A DNA stretch of 64,000 nt from Ypsolopha sequella (GCA_934047225.1 OW203993.1:30208069-30272068), one strand, 5' to 3'; positions 30,992 to 42,649 are shown, counted from the first letter of the stretch. Program-made: numbers and translations. The notes: generated from the sequence alone by a model not told the origin.

Positions 30992-32501
30992 TCACCACTC
31001 TACACTATCTTCTTGCGGTTGTGAACTTATTTCAAAATCGGGTTCACCCCCAAACCCATCAACGTCGTCAGTAATATTGATATTACCCTTAAGCGATTTA
31101 TAAAAATCAATGCAGTCACTTGGTATCAGATCATACATTGACTTGAGGTCGTCCAACTTCGCTTGGGCGATTTCTTTTCCATCAGGCCACAATACGACAA
31201 AATCATTTTCTGATACGTCCAAACATTTTCCTTTTAGTTTTTTTTTGAATATTCAATTCGTTGAACTCTTCTGTAAAACTGCTCCGCATATAAATAGACT
31301 GCTTTTCCTCCTTTTTTATGAAAATTTCTTTGGTTTTTAACCAGTACACCTTTTCTTTTGATATAAACGTTTTTCTGTTTACAATATTCTTTTTGATTTT
31401 TTTAATTCCCAAAAAGTCATGTTTTTCCATTTTATAAACTTGTATTCGCTTAACTTTCTTACAGTTTTTGATTACTTTAATTTATTAGTTGGCCGTATAA
31501 TTTCTTTCATGGTACTTCAGCTGGAATTCTATTTTTGAAAAATCCGTGTCATTGGGTAGCCATGTGTGGCCTGACTCGAGATATTTCAGAGATATCTTTT
31601 GTTAATTTGGGTGAGAGTTTAATACTGCTTTTAGCATCAATACAATTTTTATGTTCCTATTTTGTCCCCCACAACAGTCACTTCACAAAACAAAATTTTC
31701 AACTTTTGAATCCAAATTGGTCTTTAAAAATTTTATCAGGCAAGATCCAACCTCTTGGGCTCCCCGACCAGCTTCACCTTCTACCCACACATAACAATGG
31801 CCACTGTCGTTGGAACCAGCATGAATGCCACTATTATAAAACCATAACTGGCGTTTGTAAAATAATATGCTTGTAGATAGTCGAGGTAGCGGTAGCGTCT
31901 TCTCTAAATCAAATGTAAGACATTCAAAACTTTCGTCATTTTTTGCCCTTTTCAAATCGTCTGTCATACATGCTCTTAATTCTTCAGCTAGTTTTTGATG
32001 TTCGTCTCTTTCATGCGCTAACTGTTCTTTTTCTTCAGCAGATCTTGCATTTTTTATTTTGTTATCATAAACATCGCATCTGTTACAGGTATCCTTTTTT
32101 AAAACCTTGCAACGTAGATTGAAGTTATTATATATACGTTTCAGTGTAGCTAATGATACATACTTTTTGTACTCACCATAAACCTTTTTCAGTTCTTCTA
32201 TGTATACTGCATCGATTTTTTCGGGTATAATAATCGGTTGCAGATACAGAACATGAGACTTTTTGTCTGTCCTGTAATGCGATTCATACTTCGGTAATGC
32301 ATTGATTATATTTTTAATAAATTCAACATCTTCATCTGGTGTTTTGTTCCAGCCCCCACGTGATACTCCTCTTTGGTCGTTAATTATGGTCCCAGCACGT
32401 TGTTTTTGTAGACATGTCGTAATTTTTTGACCTGTTACTTGAAAAGTATTCAGGAACATTTCTTTGTTTTTTCGAGAAAACGAAGACCAGCTGCGAATCA
32501 C
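30992..32501 (-). pseudogene. Gene A, 3' part downstream of the LINE insertion
   Basis: The first 272 codons (31683-32501) are open and contain MFLNTFQVTG, RGGWNKTPDEDV, CNRCDVYDN, a charged helical region, and the core FDLEKTLPLPRLSTS to GRGAQEVGSC. A frame change near 31676 leads to SDCCGGQNRN, GHTWLPNDTDFS, two consecutive stops near 31480, MEKHDFLGIKKIKKN and, after another shift, VLWPDGKEIAQAK, ending at 30992. The order is that of complete family members, so little is missing apart from frame integrity. Confidence 0.78.
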
Positions 32502-32533
32502 ATCAAAGTCAGGAAATTAATCTAAACTTTTTG

Positions 32534-33405
32534 TATCAGAACATGCAGAGCATAAATAACAAGGTCTATCTTCTGGATGCGTTATTAGAGGAAAGAAAAA
32601 ATATCGACGTGCTATGTATTACAGAAACTTGGCTAAATGAAGATAAACTAAAAATGTTGAATATAAATAATTACGGAGTAGTAACGGCCTTTTGCCGCAC
32701 AGAACACGACGGTGGAGGTGTGAGTATACTGGTGAGAAACAGCCCAGATGATCTAGAATACATTGAACTAACAGACATTAAATCGCTGTCTATAGTTTAT
32801 TTTTGAAATATGTGCTATTGAGATTCATAAAATTAAACACAGTAATAATCGTGTTATACTGGCCAAACAGTAAAAGAGATGTTGAAGTTTTCTACGCTAG
32901 TTTAAAAACTCTACTTCAACGAATACAGACAAAATATAGTAAAAAAAATATCATAATTGTAGGAGATTTAAACGTAGACTTCCTCAAAAACAATACTGCT
33001 AAAATTAGGCTATATAATCTAATGTTAGAGTATAATTTTAAACAGCTTATCAAAAAACGCACTAGAAAACAAGCCTGCCTTGACTTATTATTTATAAACT
33101 TTAATATCATCGATCCAAAAGTAGATGTACAAGAACTTGGACTTTCAGATCACAGAGGAATATTCTTCTCAATACCACGTCCTGTACAAAAGAAAATACG
33201 GTTTTCTATGGTAAAACGAGTTTATAACGAAACAAACATGAAAAAATTCCGTGACGAACTGAAACAAATAGACTGGGAAAATACATTAATCAAAAAATGT
33301 TACATAAATGAAAATTTTAATATTTTTGCTACCATCCTAAAAAATGCCCTAGAAAAATCCATGCCAAAAAAACGTATTAGATTGAACTATGTATCCAAAG
33401 ATGTC
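32534..33405 (+). pseudogene. LINE A endonuclease domain, frameshifted
   Basis: The sequence encodes an endonuclease of the non-LTR type: QNMQSINNKV, LCITETWLNED, GGGVSILVRN, then after frame changes near 32805 YWPNSKRD, IIIVGDLNVDF and LSDHRGIFF. These are the metal-binding and catalytic motifs of APE-type endonucleases. Translation continues to DVYL at 33410, where the Copia element was inserted; the next residues (TKGLK) follow on its far side at 38579. Confidence 0.82.
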
Positions 33406-33410
33406 TACCT

Positions 33411-33698
33411 TGATGGATGGCAGGTGGATCGTGTCGTGCTACAACGTGATCTTCTTCGGTGTCGATACATAAATAAAACCCACAGCTGGTTGATGAGAAT
33501 CCCAATGATTTATTTGTTAAAATAAATATACAGGATTGCACTTTAGGATGTCTAATATAAAAGGATTTAATTTATTATAATTAATTCTGAAGTCAAAGTC
33601 AAGGCGGCAGACAGAAGTAAGAAAGAGGTAAAACAAAAGACAGTAAGCCGCCTGTGTTGCTATACCATAAAAAGGATTGTGAGATACCATATTCAACA
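33411..33698 (-). repeat. Copia 3' LTR
   Basis: The 288-bp left direct repeat, downstream LTR in element orientation; starts TGATGGATGG and ends TTCAACA on the plus strand. Confidence 0.92.
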
Positions 33699-33953
33699 CT
33701 TCCCCTTCTCACAAACCGAAAGTTATGTTAAAAATACTCAAACGAAACAATTTCCATGTGCTAAATATTACAGGCAATCAATATACATTCCAAATTCTAA
33801 CATTTTATATACAATTGCATAAACACGTTACACTTATATTTACATGCATATTCTCATGCATGCATCATACATTTCAATTAAGTACATAACATTATATTTA
33901 AACATGCACATGCATGTATAAAATATATTTCAATTACATATAATATACATAAT

Positions 33954-36900
33954 CTATTTAATGTTCATACTGCTAATGAACTCAGCATGCTTCATAGAAC
34001 ACAAAGGTTTTGTAAGGACATCTGCAATCATTACATTTGTAGGTAAGTATCTTATAGACATCACATTATTTCTAATTAAATCTTTCACATAATGATACCT
34101 TATATCTATGTGTTTCGTGCGTTTATGACAGTACTCTTTTACTTCTAACAGTCTCTGTGCACTTTGATTATCATTATAAACAATGATATTGATGTTCCCA
34201 GGTATAATCTCTGATAAGAAATTTTTAATGAAACAAATGTCTTTGCAGACATCACCAATTGCTAAATATTCTGACTCTGTGCTTGAGAGTGCGACACAGC
34301 GCTGCTTACGTGATTCCCAGTTTACTGTGTTACTTCCCAACTTAATAACAAACCCAGTATAAGATCTCCTATCATTGGGGTCATTGGCCCAGTCTGCGTC
34401 AGTATAAGCAGTTAAGTTAAATTCACCACTTTTTATAAAACATAAAGAGTAGTTAATTGTCCCCGCTAAATACCGCAGTATGCGTTTTGCTGCCTGCCAA
34501 TGTGTTTTATTAAAACAATTATTAAACTGACTTAGTTGACTGCAGGCATATGAAATATCAGGTCTTGTGCAAACTGACAAGTACATAAGACATCCCATAA
34601 GTTGCCTATATTGATAAGTTTCATCATCACATAAGCTAACACTTTCTGACTGTGCAAATTTACAATTTACAGGCATTGGTGTTTTGACGGCTTTACAGTT
34701 CTGCATACCAAAACGTAACAGTAAATTTTTAATGTATTCAGACTGATCTAATTTTAAAATTCCTTTAGGTCTTTCTCTAGTTACATTTATACCTAAGCAG
34801 CTCTTGAGAGCACCTAAGTTTTTAACATTAAAATTATTCTCCAACAAAGGTAGCAATACATTTTTCTTGGAGCTGTAAAATATGTAAAAATCATCCACAT
34901 ATAATGCAATTATTGTAATATCATGACCTAAACGTTTCACATAAACACAAGGCTCACATTTGCTTTGACTATAGCCATTGTCAGATAGTAATACATGGAC
35001 TTTTTCATTCCAAATTCTACTGGCTTGCTTAAGGCCGTATATTCCTTTTAATAACAAACAAACTTTGTTTTTATCATTATTAATGCTAAAACCTGGAGGC
35101 TGCTCCATGTATATGGTTTCTTGTAAATCTCCATTAAGAAAAGCAGTGGCAACATCAACATGGTCGATATTTAAGTCTAATTCGTTAGCCAAAGAGAACA
35201 AAATCCGCATCGTACGATGTCGTACAACAGGTGAGAAAGTATCATTGTAATCAATGCCTTCGACTTGTGTAAATCCTCTAGCAACCAAACGGGCTTTGCA
35301 CTTATCGAATTTACCAGTTGCATCATGTTTTCTCTTAAAAACCCACTTACATTTTATTACATTTTCATGAGGTGGTCGATCAACAAGTTTCCATACCTTG
35401 TTCGCAGTAATGGAATCATATTCATTCTGCATTGCGGCTTGCCATTCTTGACTGTTAGGACAAGAAATAGCTTCCTCATATGTGGAAGGTTCCTCATATG
35501 ACAGACCCTGAGCCATCATAGTAAAATCAGTTTCGTAATCTGCATACCTGGCAGGAGGTTTAGAACGAGTACTGCGGACTGACCGAGTGCCAGAGCCAAC
35601 AGGCGGCACAGCAATCTCTTCCCCTCCAGCTGACACCTCGGGAGATGAGGTTACATATTCATGGCGCGTGCTGCGAACAGGCGATGAAGTGGAACCGTCT
35701 TCGTTCTCGCTGCCAGTGCAGTACAACTCAGTACTATCTGAAATCACCGAAGAATTACTCTTAGTCTCAGTGGAACTGTCATTTTCAGCTAAATTTGGTT
35801 CTATTACCTGACTAGAATCCAATACAGTACCACTACTGATATTCAGCTCCTTATTAGGGCTTGAATTCAGCACAGTGTTTTTACTAGAATTGGAACTCAG
35901 TTCAAAATTACGACTATTAATATTATTATCACTAGAATTTAATTCATTCATAAAATTGTGATCATTAGTCAATTCATAAGAAATAAATTCATGATTATTA
36001 ATACTGGTAATGTTATTTTTATAAAATTTTTCTTCTAAAAACGCTACATTTCTAGAAATTAAAACATTTTGAGGATTTAAAGGGTCAGATAGTCTGAATC
36101 CCTTTGAGGTTTCGCTATAGCCTACAAAAATGTACTCTTTACATTTTGCGTCTAGTTTACGACGCTTTTGACTAGGGACAAGCGAATATGCAACACAACC
36201 AAACACATGGAGATGACTAAGGTCTGGCCTTGACCCAGTCCACATACTCTCTGGAGTCTGTCCTGAAAGGGCCTTGGTAGGGCTCCTATTCTTTAAGTAA
36301 ATTGCAGTCATGACTGCCTCACCCCAGAATTTCTCAGAGAGACCTGCTCCCAACATCATGCACCGAGCTTTCTCCATAAGAGTTCTATTAAGGCGTTCTG
36401 ACACACCATTTTGCTGTGCACAATAGGGAACAGTGTTTTGGTGAATAATGCCCTCATTCCTCAACAATGTTGAAAACTTAACATTACAGTACTCGCCTCC
36501 GCCATCAGAGCGCAAAATCTTAACAGGTAAACCCAATTGCTTCTCTACTAGATTTTTAAAATGAATAAATTTAGTAATTACCTCAGATTTATTTCGAAGC
36601 AAATATCCAAATGTTTTCCGTGTATGGTCATCTGTGAACGTAACAAAGTACTTTGCTCCCCCCCAGCTGCTCGTTTGGATAGGGCCACAGACGTCGCTGT
36701 GTATTAACTCGAGAGGTTGACTGGTGCGCTTGGCTTCTCGCTCCGGAAACGGCTGGGCAGACATCTTCCCTTGAAGACAAGGAATACATTCCTTTAGAGT
36801 CGCTCCATCTCCATCCTGAAACAGAATACCGATAGCACCACCACCTCTAAGAGTACACATACCTGACAAACTGAGATGCCCCAGCCTTTTATGCCACATA

Positions 36901-38195
36901 TCCATGGACACTGTAGACGCAGCAGTGACTGCAGCACTCAGTGACTTCTGTCTATGTGATGTTTCTTCACACAGAAGCAAAGAGTGCACTGATGGCAAAG
37001 ACATACCAGACCTACACACTTTCCCATTCAATTTATAAATACCATTATCATTTGGGGCAAATACAATTGGGTTGCCAGAGACTTTACAACTATTAATTTC
37101 ATAAATGCTACAACCTTCTTGACTAAAATAAACCGTGTAACCCTTTTCTATTAATCTAAAAACAGATAAAAGGTTGGCAGATAGTTGAGGAACATACAAA
37201 ACATTTTGAATCATTCTTACCGAATTATCATTAGTTCTTATGTAGATATCACCAGATCCTAAACATTTTAACTTCTCATTATTAGCAGTCATAATACTAT
37301 TATTGCACTTATTTTCTTTATAGTTCATAAACCATTCTCGATTGTTGCACATATGGGTAGTACATCCGGAGTCCACGAACCAGCCGTCATCCCTAGCAAG
37401 GAATGCAGAAGCTATGAATGTTGCGTCAGTGTCTGGAGTAACTTTCTTCTTCCTATCTCTTTTCAGTTTAAAACATCTAGACTTGACATGTCCTGTCTTA
37501 TTACAGTAGCTACAGGATACATTGAGCTTGTTCTTCTGCTTCATGACATATGCTTTGTTTGTTGAATCTCCATTTGTCTTTCTAATATCTTCTTGTAAAA
37601 GCCTTGTGCGAACCAATTCACTTGACAATGTCCCAGTGACACAGATTGTCTCCAAGTTGGAAACTAAAGCATCATATTCTGAAGGAAGTCCACTAAGAAG
37701 AATCTCAGCTACCTCGGAGTCCTCAATGGTTTTTCCAATGTCAGCGAGTTGCTGCACAAGTGTTGTCACAGTTTCTATGTACTCCATCATACATGAGAAT
37801 TGATTGAAATTTGTGGTATGTAACTGCCTAAGGAGTAACACTCTTCTGTACAGACCTTTATCCTCAAATACTCTGCTTAGGTTGTGCCATGCATCTTTTG
37901 CAGAATCAGCACTCCGCACATATTGATAACATGAAGGTCTCACACTTAGGCAAATGCGTGCTAATGCTCGTTGACTACGAGAAATGTCGGGATCAGTGCC
38001 CTCAACACTGGCCCACAGTCCTTCCAAGACAAGTATCATCTTCATAATAAATTTCCAAGAAACATAATTAGATGCACCTTCCAGTTTTTCTATGTTCATG
38101 GCTACGTTCGTAGCCGCCGGAACACAATTACCGGCCCTTTGTTGAGTCTCACCACCACCAGCCGGGTCAATTATGTCATTCGGTCTCGGCGTCAT
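33954..38195 (-). CDS. Copia gag-pol polyprotein, intact
   Basis: One open frame of 1413 residues. Domain order is that of Ty1/Copia (integrase before reverse transcriptase): gag; zinc knuckle CSYCNKTGHVKSRC near 232-245; protease WFVDSGCTTHM near 275; integrase with HKRLGHLS and CIPCLQGK finger, then HSDVCGP, RSDGGGEY and SERLNRTLME; an asparagine- and serine-rich linker around 690-800; reverse transcriptase with FKARLVARG-type sequence (KCKARLVARGFTQ) and catalytic ALYVDDFYIF near 1100; RNase H with AYTDADWAN near 1265. All catalytic motifs are present and there is no stop, so the copy may be active. The start is the first ATG, 90 bp after the LTR. Confidence 0.95.
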   Translation of the reverse strand: MTPRPNDIIDPAGGGETQQRAGNCVPAATNVAMNIEKLEGASNYVSWKFIMKMILVLEGLWASVEGTDPDISRSQRALARICLSVRPSCYQYVRSADSAKDAWHNLSRVFEDKGLYRRVLLLRQLHTTNFNQFSCMMEYIETVTTLVQQLADIGKTIEDSEVAEILLSGLPSEYDALVSNLETICVTGTLSSELVRTRLLQEDIRKTNGDSTNKAYVMKQKNKLNVSCSYCNKTGHVKSRCFKLKRDRKKKVTPDTDATFIASAFLARDDGWFVDSGCTTHMCNNREWFMNYKENKCNNSIMTANNEKLKCLGSGDIYIRTNDNSVRMIQNVLYVPQLSANLLSVFRLIEKGYTVYFSQEGCSIYEINSCKVSGNPIVFAPNDNGIYKLNGKVCRSGMSLPSVHSLLLCEETSHRQKSLSAAVTAASTVSMDMWHKRLGHLSLSGMCTLRGGGAIGILFQDGDGATLKECIPCLQGKMSAQPFPEREAKRTSQPLELIHSDVCGPIQTSSWGGAKYFVTFTDDHTRKTFGYLLRNKSEVITKFIHFKNLVEKQLGLPVKILRSDGGGEYCNVKFSTLLRNEGIIHQNTVPYCAQQNGVSERLNRTLMEKARCMMLGAGLSEKFWGEAVMTAIYLKNRSPTKALSGQTPESMWTGSRPDLSHLHVFGCVAYSLVPSQKRRKLDAKCKEYIFVGYSETSKGFRLSDPLNPQNVLISRNVAFLEEKFYKNNITSINNHEFISYELTNDHNFMNELNSSDNNINSRNFELSSNSSKNTVLNSSPNKELNISSGTVLDSSQVIEPNLAENDSSTETKSNSSVISDSTELYCTGSENEDGSTSSPVRSTRHEYVTSSPEVSAGGEEIAVPPVGSGTRSVRSTRSKPPARYADYETDFTMMAQGLSYEEPSTYEEAISCPNSQEWQAAMQNEYDSITANKVWKLVDRPPHENVIKCKWVFKRKHDATGKFDKCKARLVARGFTQVEGIDYNDTFSPVVRHRTMRILFSLANELDLNIDHVDVATAFLNGDLQETIYMEQPPGFSINNDKNKVCLLLKGIYGLKQASRIWNEKVHVLLSDNGYSQSKCEPCVYVKRLGHDITIIALYVDDFYIFYSSKKNVLLPLLENNFNVKNLGALKSCLGINVTRERPKGILKLDQSEYIKNLLLRFGMQNCKAVKTPMPVNCKFAQSESVSLCDDETYQYRQLMGCLMYLSVCTRPDISYACSQLSQFNNCFNKTHWQAAKRILRYLAGTINYSLCFIKSGEFNLTAYTDADWANDPNDRRSYTGFVIKLGSNTVNWESRKQRCVALSSTESEYLAIGDVCKDICFIKNFLSEIIPGNINIIVYNDNQSAQRLLEVKEYCHKRTKHIDIRYHYVKDLIRNNVMSIRYLPTNVMIADVLTKPLCSMKHAEFISSMNIK

Positions 38196-38285
38196 ATTTG
38201 ACGTTAGTTAGCCAATAGATATTGTATTTACGCACCTTACTTCGTTTGTATTTCACGTTTGTAGCCTATGCTGGGCTTAATAACC

Positions 38286-38573
38286 TGATGGATGGCAGGT
38301 GGATCGTGTCGTGCTACAACGTGATCTTCTTCGGTGTCGATACATAAATAAAACCCACAGCTGGTTGATGAGAATCCCAATGATTTATTTGTTAAAATAA
38401 ATATACAGGATTGCACTTTAGGATGTCTAATATAAAAGGATTTAATTTATTATAATTAATTCTGAAGTCAAAGTCAAGGCGGCAGACAGAAGTAAGAAAG
38501 AGGTAAAACAAAAGACAGTAAGCCGCCTGTGTTGCTATACCATAAAAAGGATTGTGAGATACCATATTCAACA
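38286..38573 (-). repeat. Copia 5' LTR
   Basis: The 288-bp right direct repeat, upstream LTR in element orientation, matching the left copy along its length by eye. Confidence 0.92.
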
Positions 38574-38578
38574 TACCT

Positions 38579-39146
38579 AACGAAGGGTTTAAAAATTTCG
38601 TGTAAAAATAAAAGAGCGCTAAAAAGTATTGTAATACAAACACAAAATGTAACTTTAAAAAAATACTACAAATCATATTGTAAAATATTAAAACAATCAA
38701 TAGCTAAGTCAAAAAAAATTAATAATATAAAAAAAATTAAAAATTCTCAAAATATTACTAAAACAATGTGGGAAATTATTAACAAGGAAACAAACAAAAA
38801 ACCAAAATTAAACAGAAATAACATAAGACTTATAGCTAACGACAAACTGATAAGCGACCCAAAGCAAAACGCAAACATACTTAACACATTCTTTGCATCA
38901 ATAGGAAACAAACACACAAACGTCAAACCAAAAGAAACCAACATTGCCTCTCTGAAAGACACATTCTTTTTACATCCGATAGAACCAAACGAAGTTTATA
39001 AAATAATTAAAGGTCTAAAAAATAAAAAGTCGTTCGGTATTGACGAAATTCCACCAATGTTAATAAAAGAATGTGCCGAAGAACTTACTCTCCCATACAC
39101 AATATTAATAAACCAATCTTTCTCGGAAGGCGTTTTTCCGGACGCT
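38579..39146 (+). pseudogene. LINE A linker and start of reverse transcriptase
   Basis: Continues the LINE after the Copia element. A lysine-rich linker leads to TMWEIINKETNKKPK and to the first reverse transcriptase motifs GLKNKKSFGIDEIPPMLIK and YTILINQSFSEGVFPDAL. The frame is cut at 39147 by the TTAA-flanked element and resumes at 39855 with VSIVKPLHK, matching the expected motif order. Confidence 0.8.
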
Positions 39147-39150
39147 TTAA

Positions 39151-39850
39151 CCCATCACGAGTCCAGCGCGCAAACGGCTGCGCGTAAAATCCAACCGTAC
39201 ACAGTGCTCAGCGCGCAAGCGGTCGCGCGTATAAATGCTGTTGCGTTTCGTTTAAATTATTGATGCACGTTTTGAAACGGAATTTTAAAAATAAAATACC
39301 ATAATTGTCTGTGGTTTCTTAGGAAACGAATGAATATCATTTGATTGGTTGAAAATGAACCAGTCACGTTTGAAATAAATAATTTCTGCTGCAAGTCGAT
39401 CCGTACAATGGCTGGCGCGCGGCCGGCGTTTTTTTTATGTCTGTAATTATTTGTTGTTTTTGAAAGTAATAGTGATATTTACATAAAAATAATGCATGTA
39501 GCTATCGCGTAATATAATAGGGAATATTCTAGTGGTATAATAGTGTCTGTGAAGTGTGTTTATGCAGGATAGTGAATCTAAATGTGAGGTTATATAGTGA
39601 AAATTTGAGTAAACATGAAATTCAATCGACGAAAAGGCCCACATATTTTTATTTACGAGGTAAGTCTAATCGATAAAAATGTTGTCCATTTCATTGCGGT
39701 TTTTCTGATATATAACAAAGTACCTAAATTATAACCTAACATAATGAAATCCGTGTATTTGTAAATCAAGTCTGCGTGAATTTCGAACCACCATTTTGCC
39801 TTGGACATTTCGTAATCTCGCGAATCACTTGTTCGTGGGCTTTCCTTGGG
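39151..39850. mobile_element. TTAA-target (piggyBac-like) element, 700 bp
   Basis: TTAA flanks both sides (39147-39150 and 39851-39854). The ends are CCCATCACGAG and, complemented, CCCAAGGAAAG, sharing the CCC start of piggyBac elements. Removal restores the LINE frame. The interior has a CpG-rich start (39160-39240 and 39410-39430), a TATA-like sequence, and a short ATG frame at about 39616 ending at a GAG/GTAAGT donor near 39660. It looks like the 5' end of a larger element kept after internal deletion. Confidence 0.75.
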
Positions 39851-39854
39851 TTAA

Positions 39855-41258
39855 AAGTATCAATTGTAAAACCTCTCCATAAAAAATGAAAAAAAAACAG
39901 ATCCAAACAACTACCGTCCCATAGCGTTACTTGTCACTTCAGCAAAAATTTTCGAAACTGCAATGGTAAAGCGACTCTATTCCTTTTATGAGAAATTCAA
40001 AATTTTTCATGAAAGTCAAAATGGATTTAGAAAAACAAAGTCAACTACCCTAGCAGTATACAAATACTTAAAACTCGTCCATGAAAGCATTAATAATAAA
40101 AAATACGCTATAGGCGTTTTGCTTGATTTGAGCAAGGCATACGATAGTGTCTCATACAAATTACTTTTAGACAAACTATACAGAACAGGAATAAGGGGGA
40201 TTTCGCACAAGTGGTTCACATCATATCTAGAAAATCGTGTACAGTATGTTGAAGTAGAAAATACAAATTTTAATGAAGGGAAAATACAGCGCATTAGATC
40301 AGATAAAACTATAATGAAAGGCTCAATTCCACAGGGAAGCGTTTTGGGCTGTATTTTGTTTCTCATCTATATAAACGACCTCCCTACAGCCCTAGCAGAA
40401 GATTCCTGCATCGTTTTTGCAGACGACATCTCAGTGCTGATTCCAGTTTCCACAATTACAGAACTAGAGAATAAACTAAACCAAATTTTAAATAAAATAA
40501 CAAATTGGTTAGATTGCAACAACCTAGAACTTAACTTGAAAAAAACTAAATTAATTCAATTTAAACCATACCAGAAAAGGCCATTACAAATAGAATACAA
40601 ATACAAAAACTCAACTCTTGAATTTGTAAAATCAGTTACTCTACTGGGCATAGACCTCGATACGGATACAAACTGGAAACCTCATATCCAGAAACTAACA
40701 AATAAACTCTCGTCGTTCATATATGCTTTCTACCGACTTAAGAAGGTGAGTAACTTTGAAACAGCCCTATCAGCATATTATGCATATGCCCATTCTAGAC
40801 TTTCCTACGGCATCACACTATGGGGAAATTGTAGTAACATAAATAAAATATTCATACTACAAAAAAAGTGTATAAGGATACTGGCCCATATAAATAACTT
40901 TGAATCTTGTAGGCCTTATTTCAAAAAATACTCCATATTGACTCTTACATGTATATATATATTGGAATCATGCAAATTTGTTAAAAAACACCCTAGCCTT
41001 TATTCGCCTGTAGATAGTTCACGTATCAAACGTAACAATCGAAACAAAAATAAAATTAAAATCTCAGTTAGAAAACTGAAAATAATATCATCAGGGCCAC
41101 ATTCAATGGCTATTAAAATTTATAATAACATGCCAGGCTATATCAGAAATATAGACAAAATTAAAATATTTGTAAAAAAGATTAAAGAATTTCTAATAAG
41201 TAAAACCTATTACAACATAGAAGAATTTTTCAACGATAAATCTATATTACACACATAA
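39855..41258 (+). pseudogene. LINE A reverse transcriptase, 3' part
   Basis: After a frameshift in an A run near 39893 the 431-codon frame (39963-41258) holds NGFRKTKSTT, the palm motif GVLLDLSKAYDSV, GSIPQGSVLGCILF and the catalytic FADDISVLI, then the thumb and C-terminal region with YGITLWGNCS. This copies the element RNA at the target. There is no RNase H after it. The 3' UTR extends to the AATCTG tail at 41565. The domain is intact, but the full ORF2 is broken in several places. Confidence 0.88.
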
Positions 41259-41710
41259 ATCACATTACAAAACGGAAATTTTAACTACTCTGTAACATCT
41301 GATGGTACGTTAAATCTTTGTCGGTGACTCTATCCTCATACTTTCTGTGATTCATTTATTAATTATAGATAGTTAATGTAACTAATATTAGTTTTTTTAA
41401 GTTTTTATGTATTTTTATTTTTGTTACTAATAATTTAAATAATATATTGCTAGACTTGTAAAAATATTGCTACGCCCTAACAGGGTATCACATGATACTA
41501 TATATTTATTTTCCACCTGTAATAATACTGTGATATGCAAATAAAGAATCTGAATCTGAATCTGCAAACTTTTTGATCACAAATTGTGTAAGTTCTATGG
41601 TATTCTTTTGGTTTATTTTTACCAGTTTTAGAGTTAATAGTGGTGTATTTTCTTTTTTTTGGAACCTCTGACATTTTTTAAAATATACAAAACCTGAGCT
41701 TCATAAGAAC

Positions 41711-42558
41711 CTAATAGAATGTATTTTGAGAATTCCTCTTTCCTTTTTTCAAATGGAATAAGTTCTGAGCATTTTTTTTACATGTACAATCTTTGTCTAT
41801 GAAAACTTTTGGTTCAATTATTTTATTTTTGGTTGCGTACGACAAGTTAGCATATTTTCTTTCCTTCTTTTGAGAAATTGTGTGTTTGGCGTATTTACGT
41901 TTTCGTCCTCTTTTTTTACGACCTTTGTTGCTAGTTTGCTGTACATCTTGTGTTTCTGTACAATTTGTTAAGTCTTGCGTGGAGGTTTCATTGTTCACGA
42001 AATTAATTTCAGCTTCTTCTTCAGTTACTATACAGTTTTCCTCATTACTTGTAATTGTTTTGGTTGTCACGTTTGAATTTGGTTTTGGGTCCATCGTTTT
42101 GCTGTTGTGTATCATTGCAGTAGTCAATATTCTGCGTGGTCTGTGTAAAATGACTTCATCATCTGTATCTTCATCGGTATTTGGCACATAGTCTGAACTT
42201 GTATCAGGACTAAAGTCACTTTGCTCATTCATATTAGGACTAAAGTCACTTTGCTCATTTTCATCTAAGTTGCGTGTCATTATTTCCGTCCTGATTGTTT
42301 GTAATTCGTTCATAACTTCTTCAGTTTCAAAGTCCCTAAACGTTTTGCTTAAGTTTTCGTATGACTCTAAGGTGCTTGGGGACATTGTAGGTAAAGGAGA
42401 GTGTCCCCTGCTGAAGTATTCTTTACTATTGCAATTTTTGTCAAGAGCTGCTAGGGGTGTCAAGGGTGGGTATGCTGGGGCAGCTGGAGAATCCACGTCA
42501 TCTTTGTCCCCAATGCTTCTAATAGGCACCAAAGAAGCTGCTTCTACGTCCATTCCAA
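41711..42558 (-). CDS. Gene A exon 6, start of the large exon
   Basis: Opens with one more repeat copy, then unique sequence: an acidic region with a short duplicated NEQSDFSP motif, a basic stretch KGRKKRGRKRKYAKH, and a cysteine pair CTCKK. Exons 1 to 6 together give 1605 bp, exactly 535 codons including the stop at 41711. That stop comes from a missing base: in the next frame the family sequence continues with LGSYEAQVLYILKNV and later KYTTINSKTG. Confidence 0.78.
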
Positions 42559-42649
42559 CTAATTGGCATAAGTAATAATTAGCAGAAAAGTATGTATTTA
42601 ATATTGTACATGTTAGTGTGGCACAGCTCTGTATTTGCCAAATACTTAC

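Larger units (their letters stand above)
33411..38573 (-). mobile_element. Ty1/Copia element, identical 288-bp LTRs, TSD TACCT
   Basis: The 5163-bp element is read on the minus strand. The 288-bp LTRs (33411-33698 and 38286-38573) look identical base for base and have TG...CA ends. TACCT flanks both sides (33406-33410 and 38574-38578). On the minus strand GGTTATTAAGCCCAGC follows the 5' LTR, resembling Copia primer sites, and GAGAAGGGGAAG precedes the 3' LTR as polypurine tract. The gag-pol frame is intact. This is the youngest insertion in the window. Confidence 0.95.
32534..41565 (+). mobile_element. LINE A inserted in gene A, 10-bp TSD AAACTTTTTG
   Basis: AAACTTTTTG occurs at 32524-32533 and 41566-41575, directly flanking the LINE. 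The 5' end is truncated near the start of the endonuclease; the 3' end is AATAAAGAATCTGAATCTG, a simple repeat tail. Without the nested Copia and TTAA insertions and their target duplications the LINE is about 3.16 kb. It lies opposite in orientation to gene A. It has at least three frameshifts of its own. Confidence 0.9.

Noticed and set aside
32480..32523. A tiny intron in gene A at the LINE junction
   Set aside because: It would be only about 40-50 bp with a poor donor (GTTTAG); decay of the junction is as likely.
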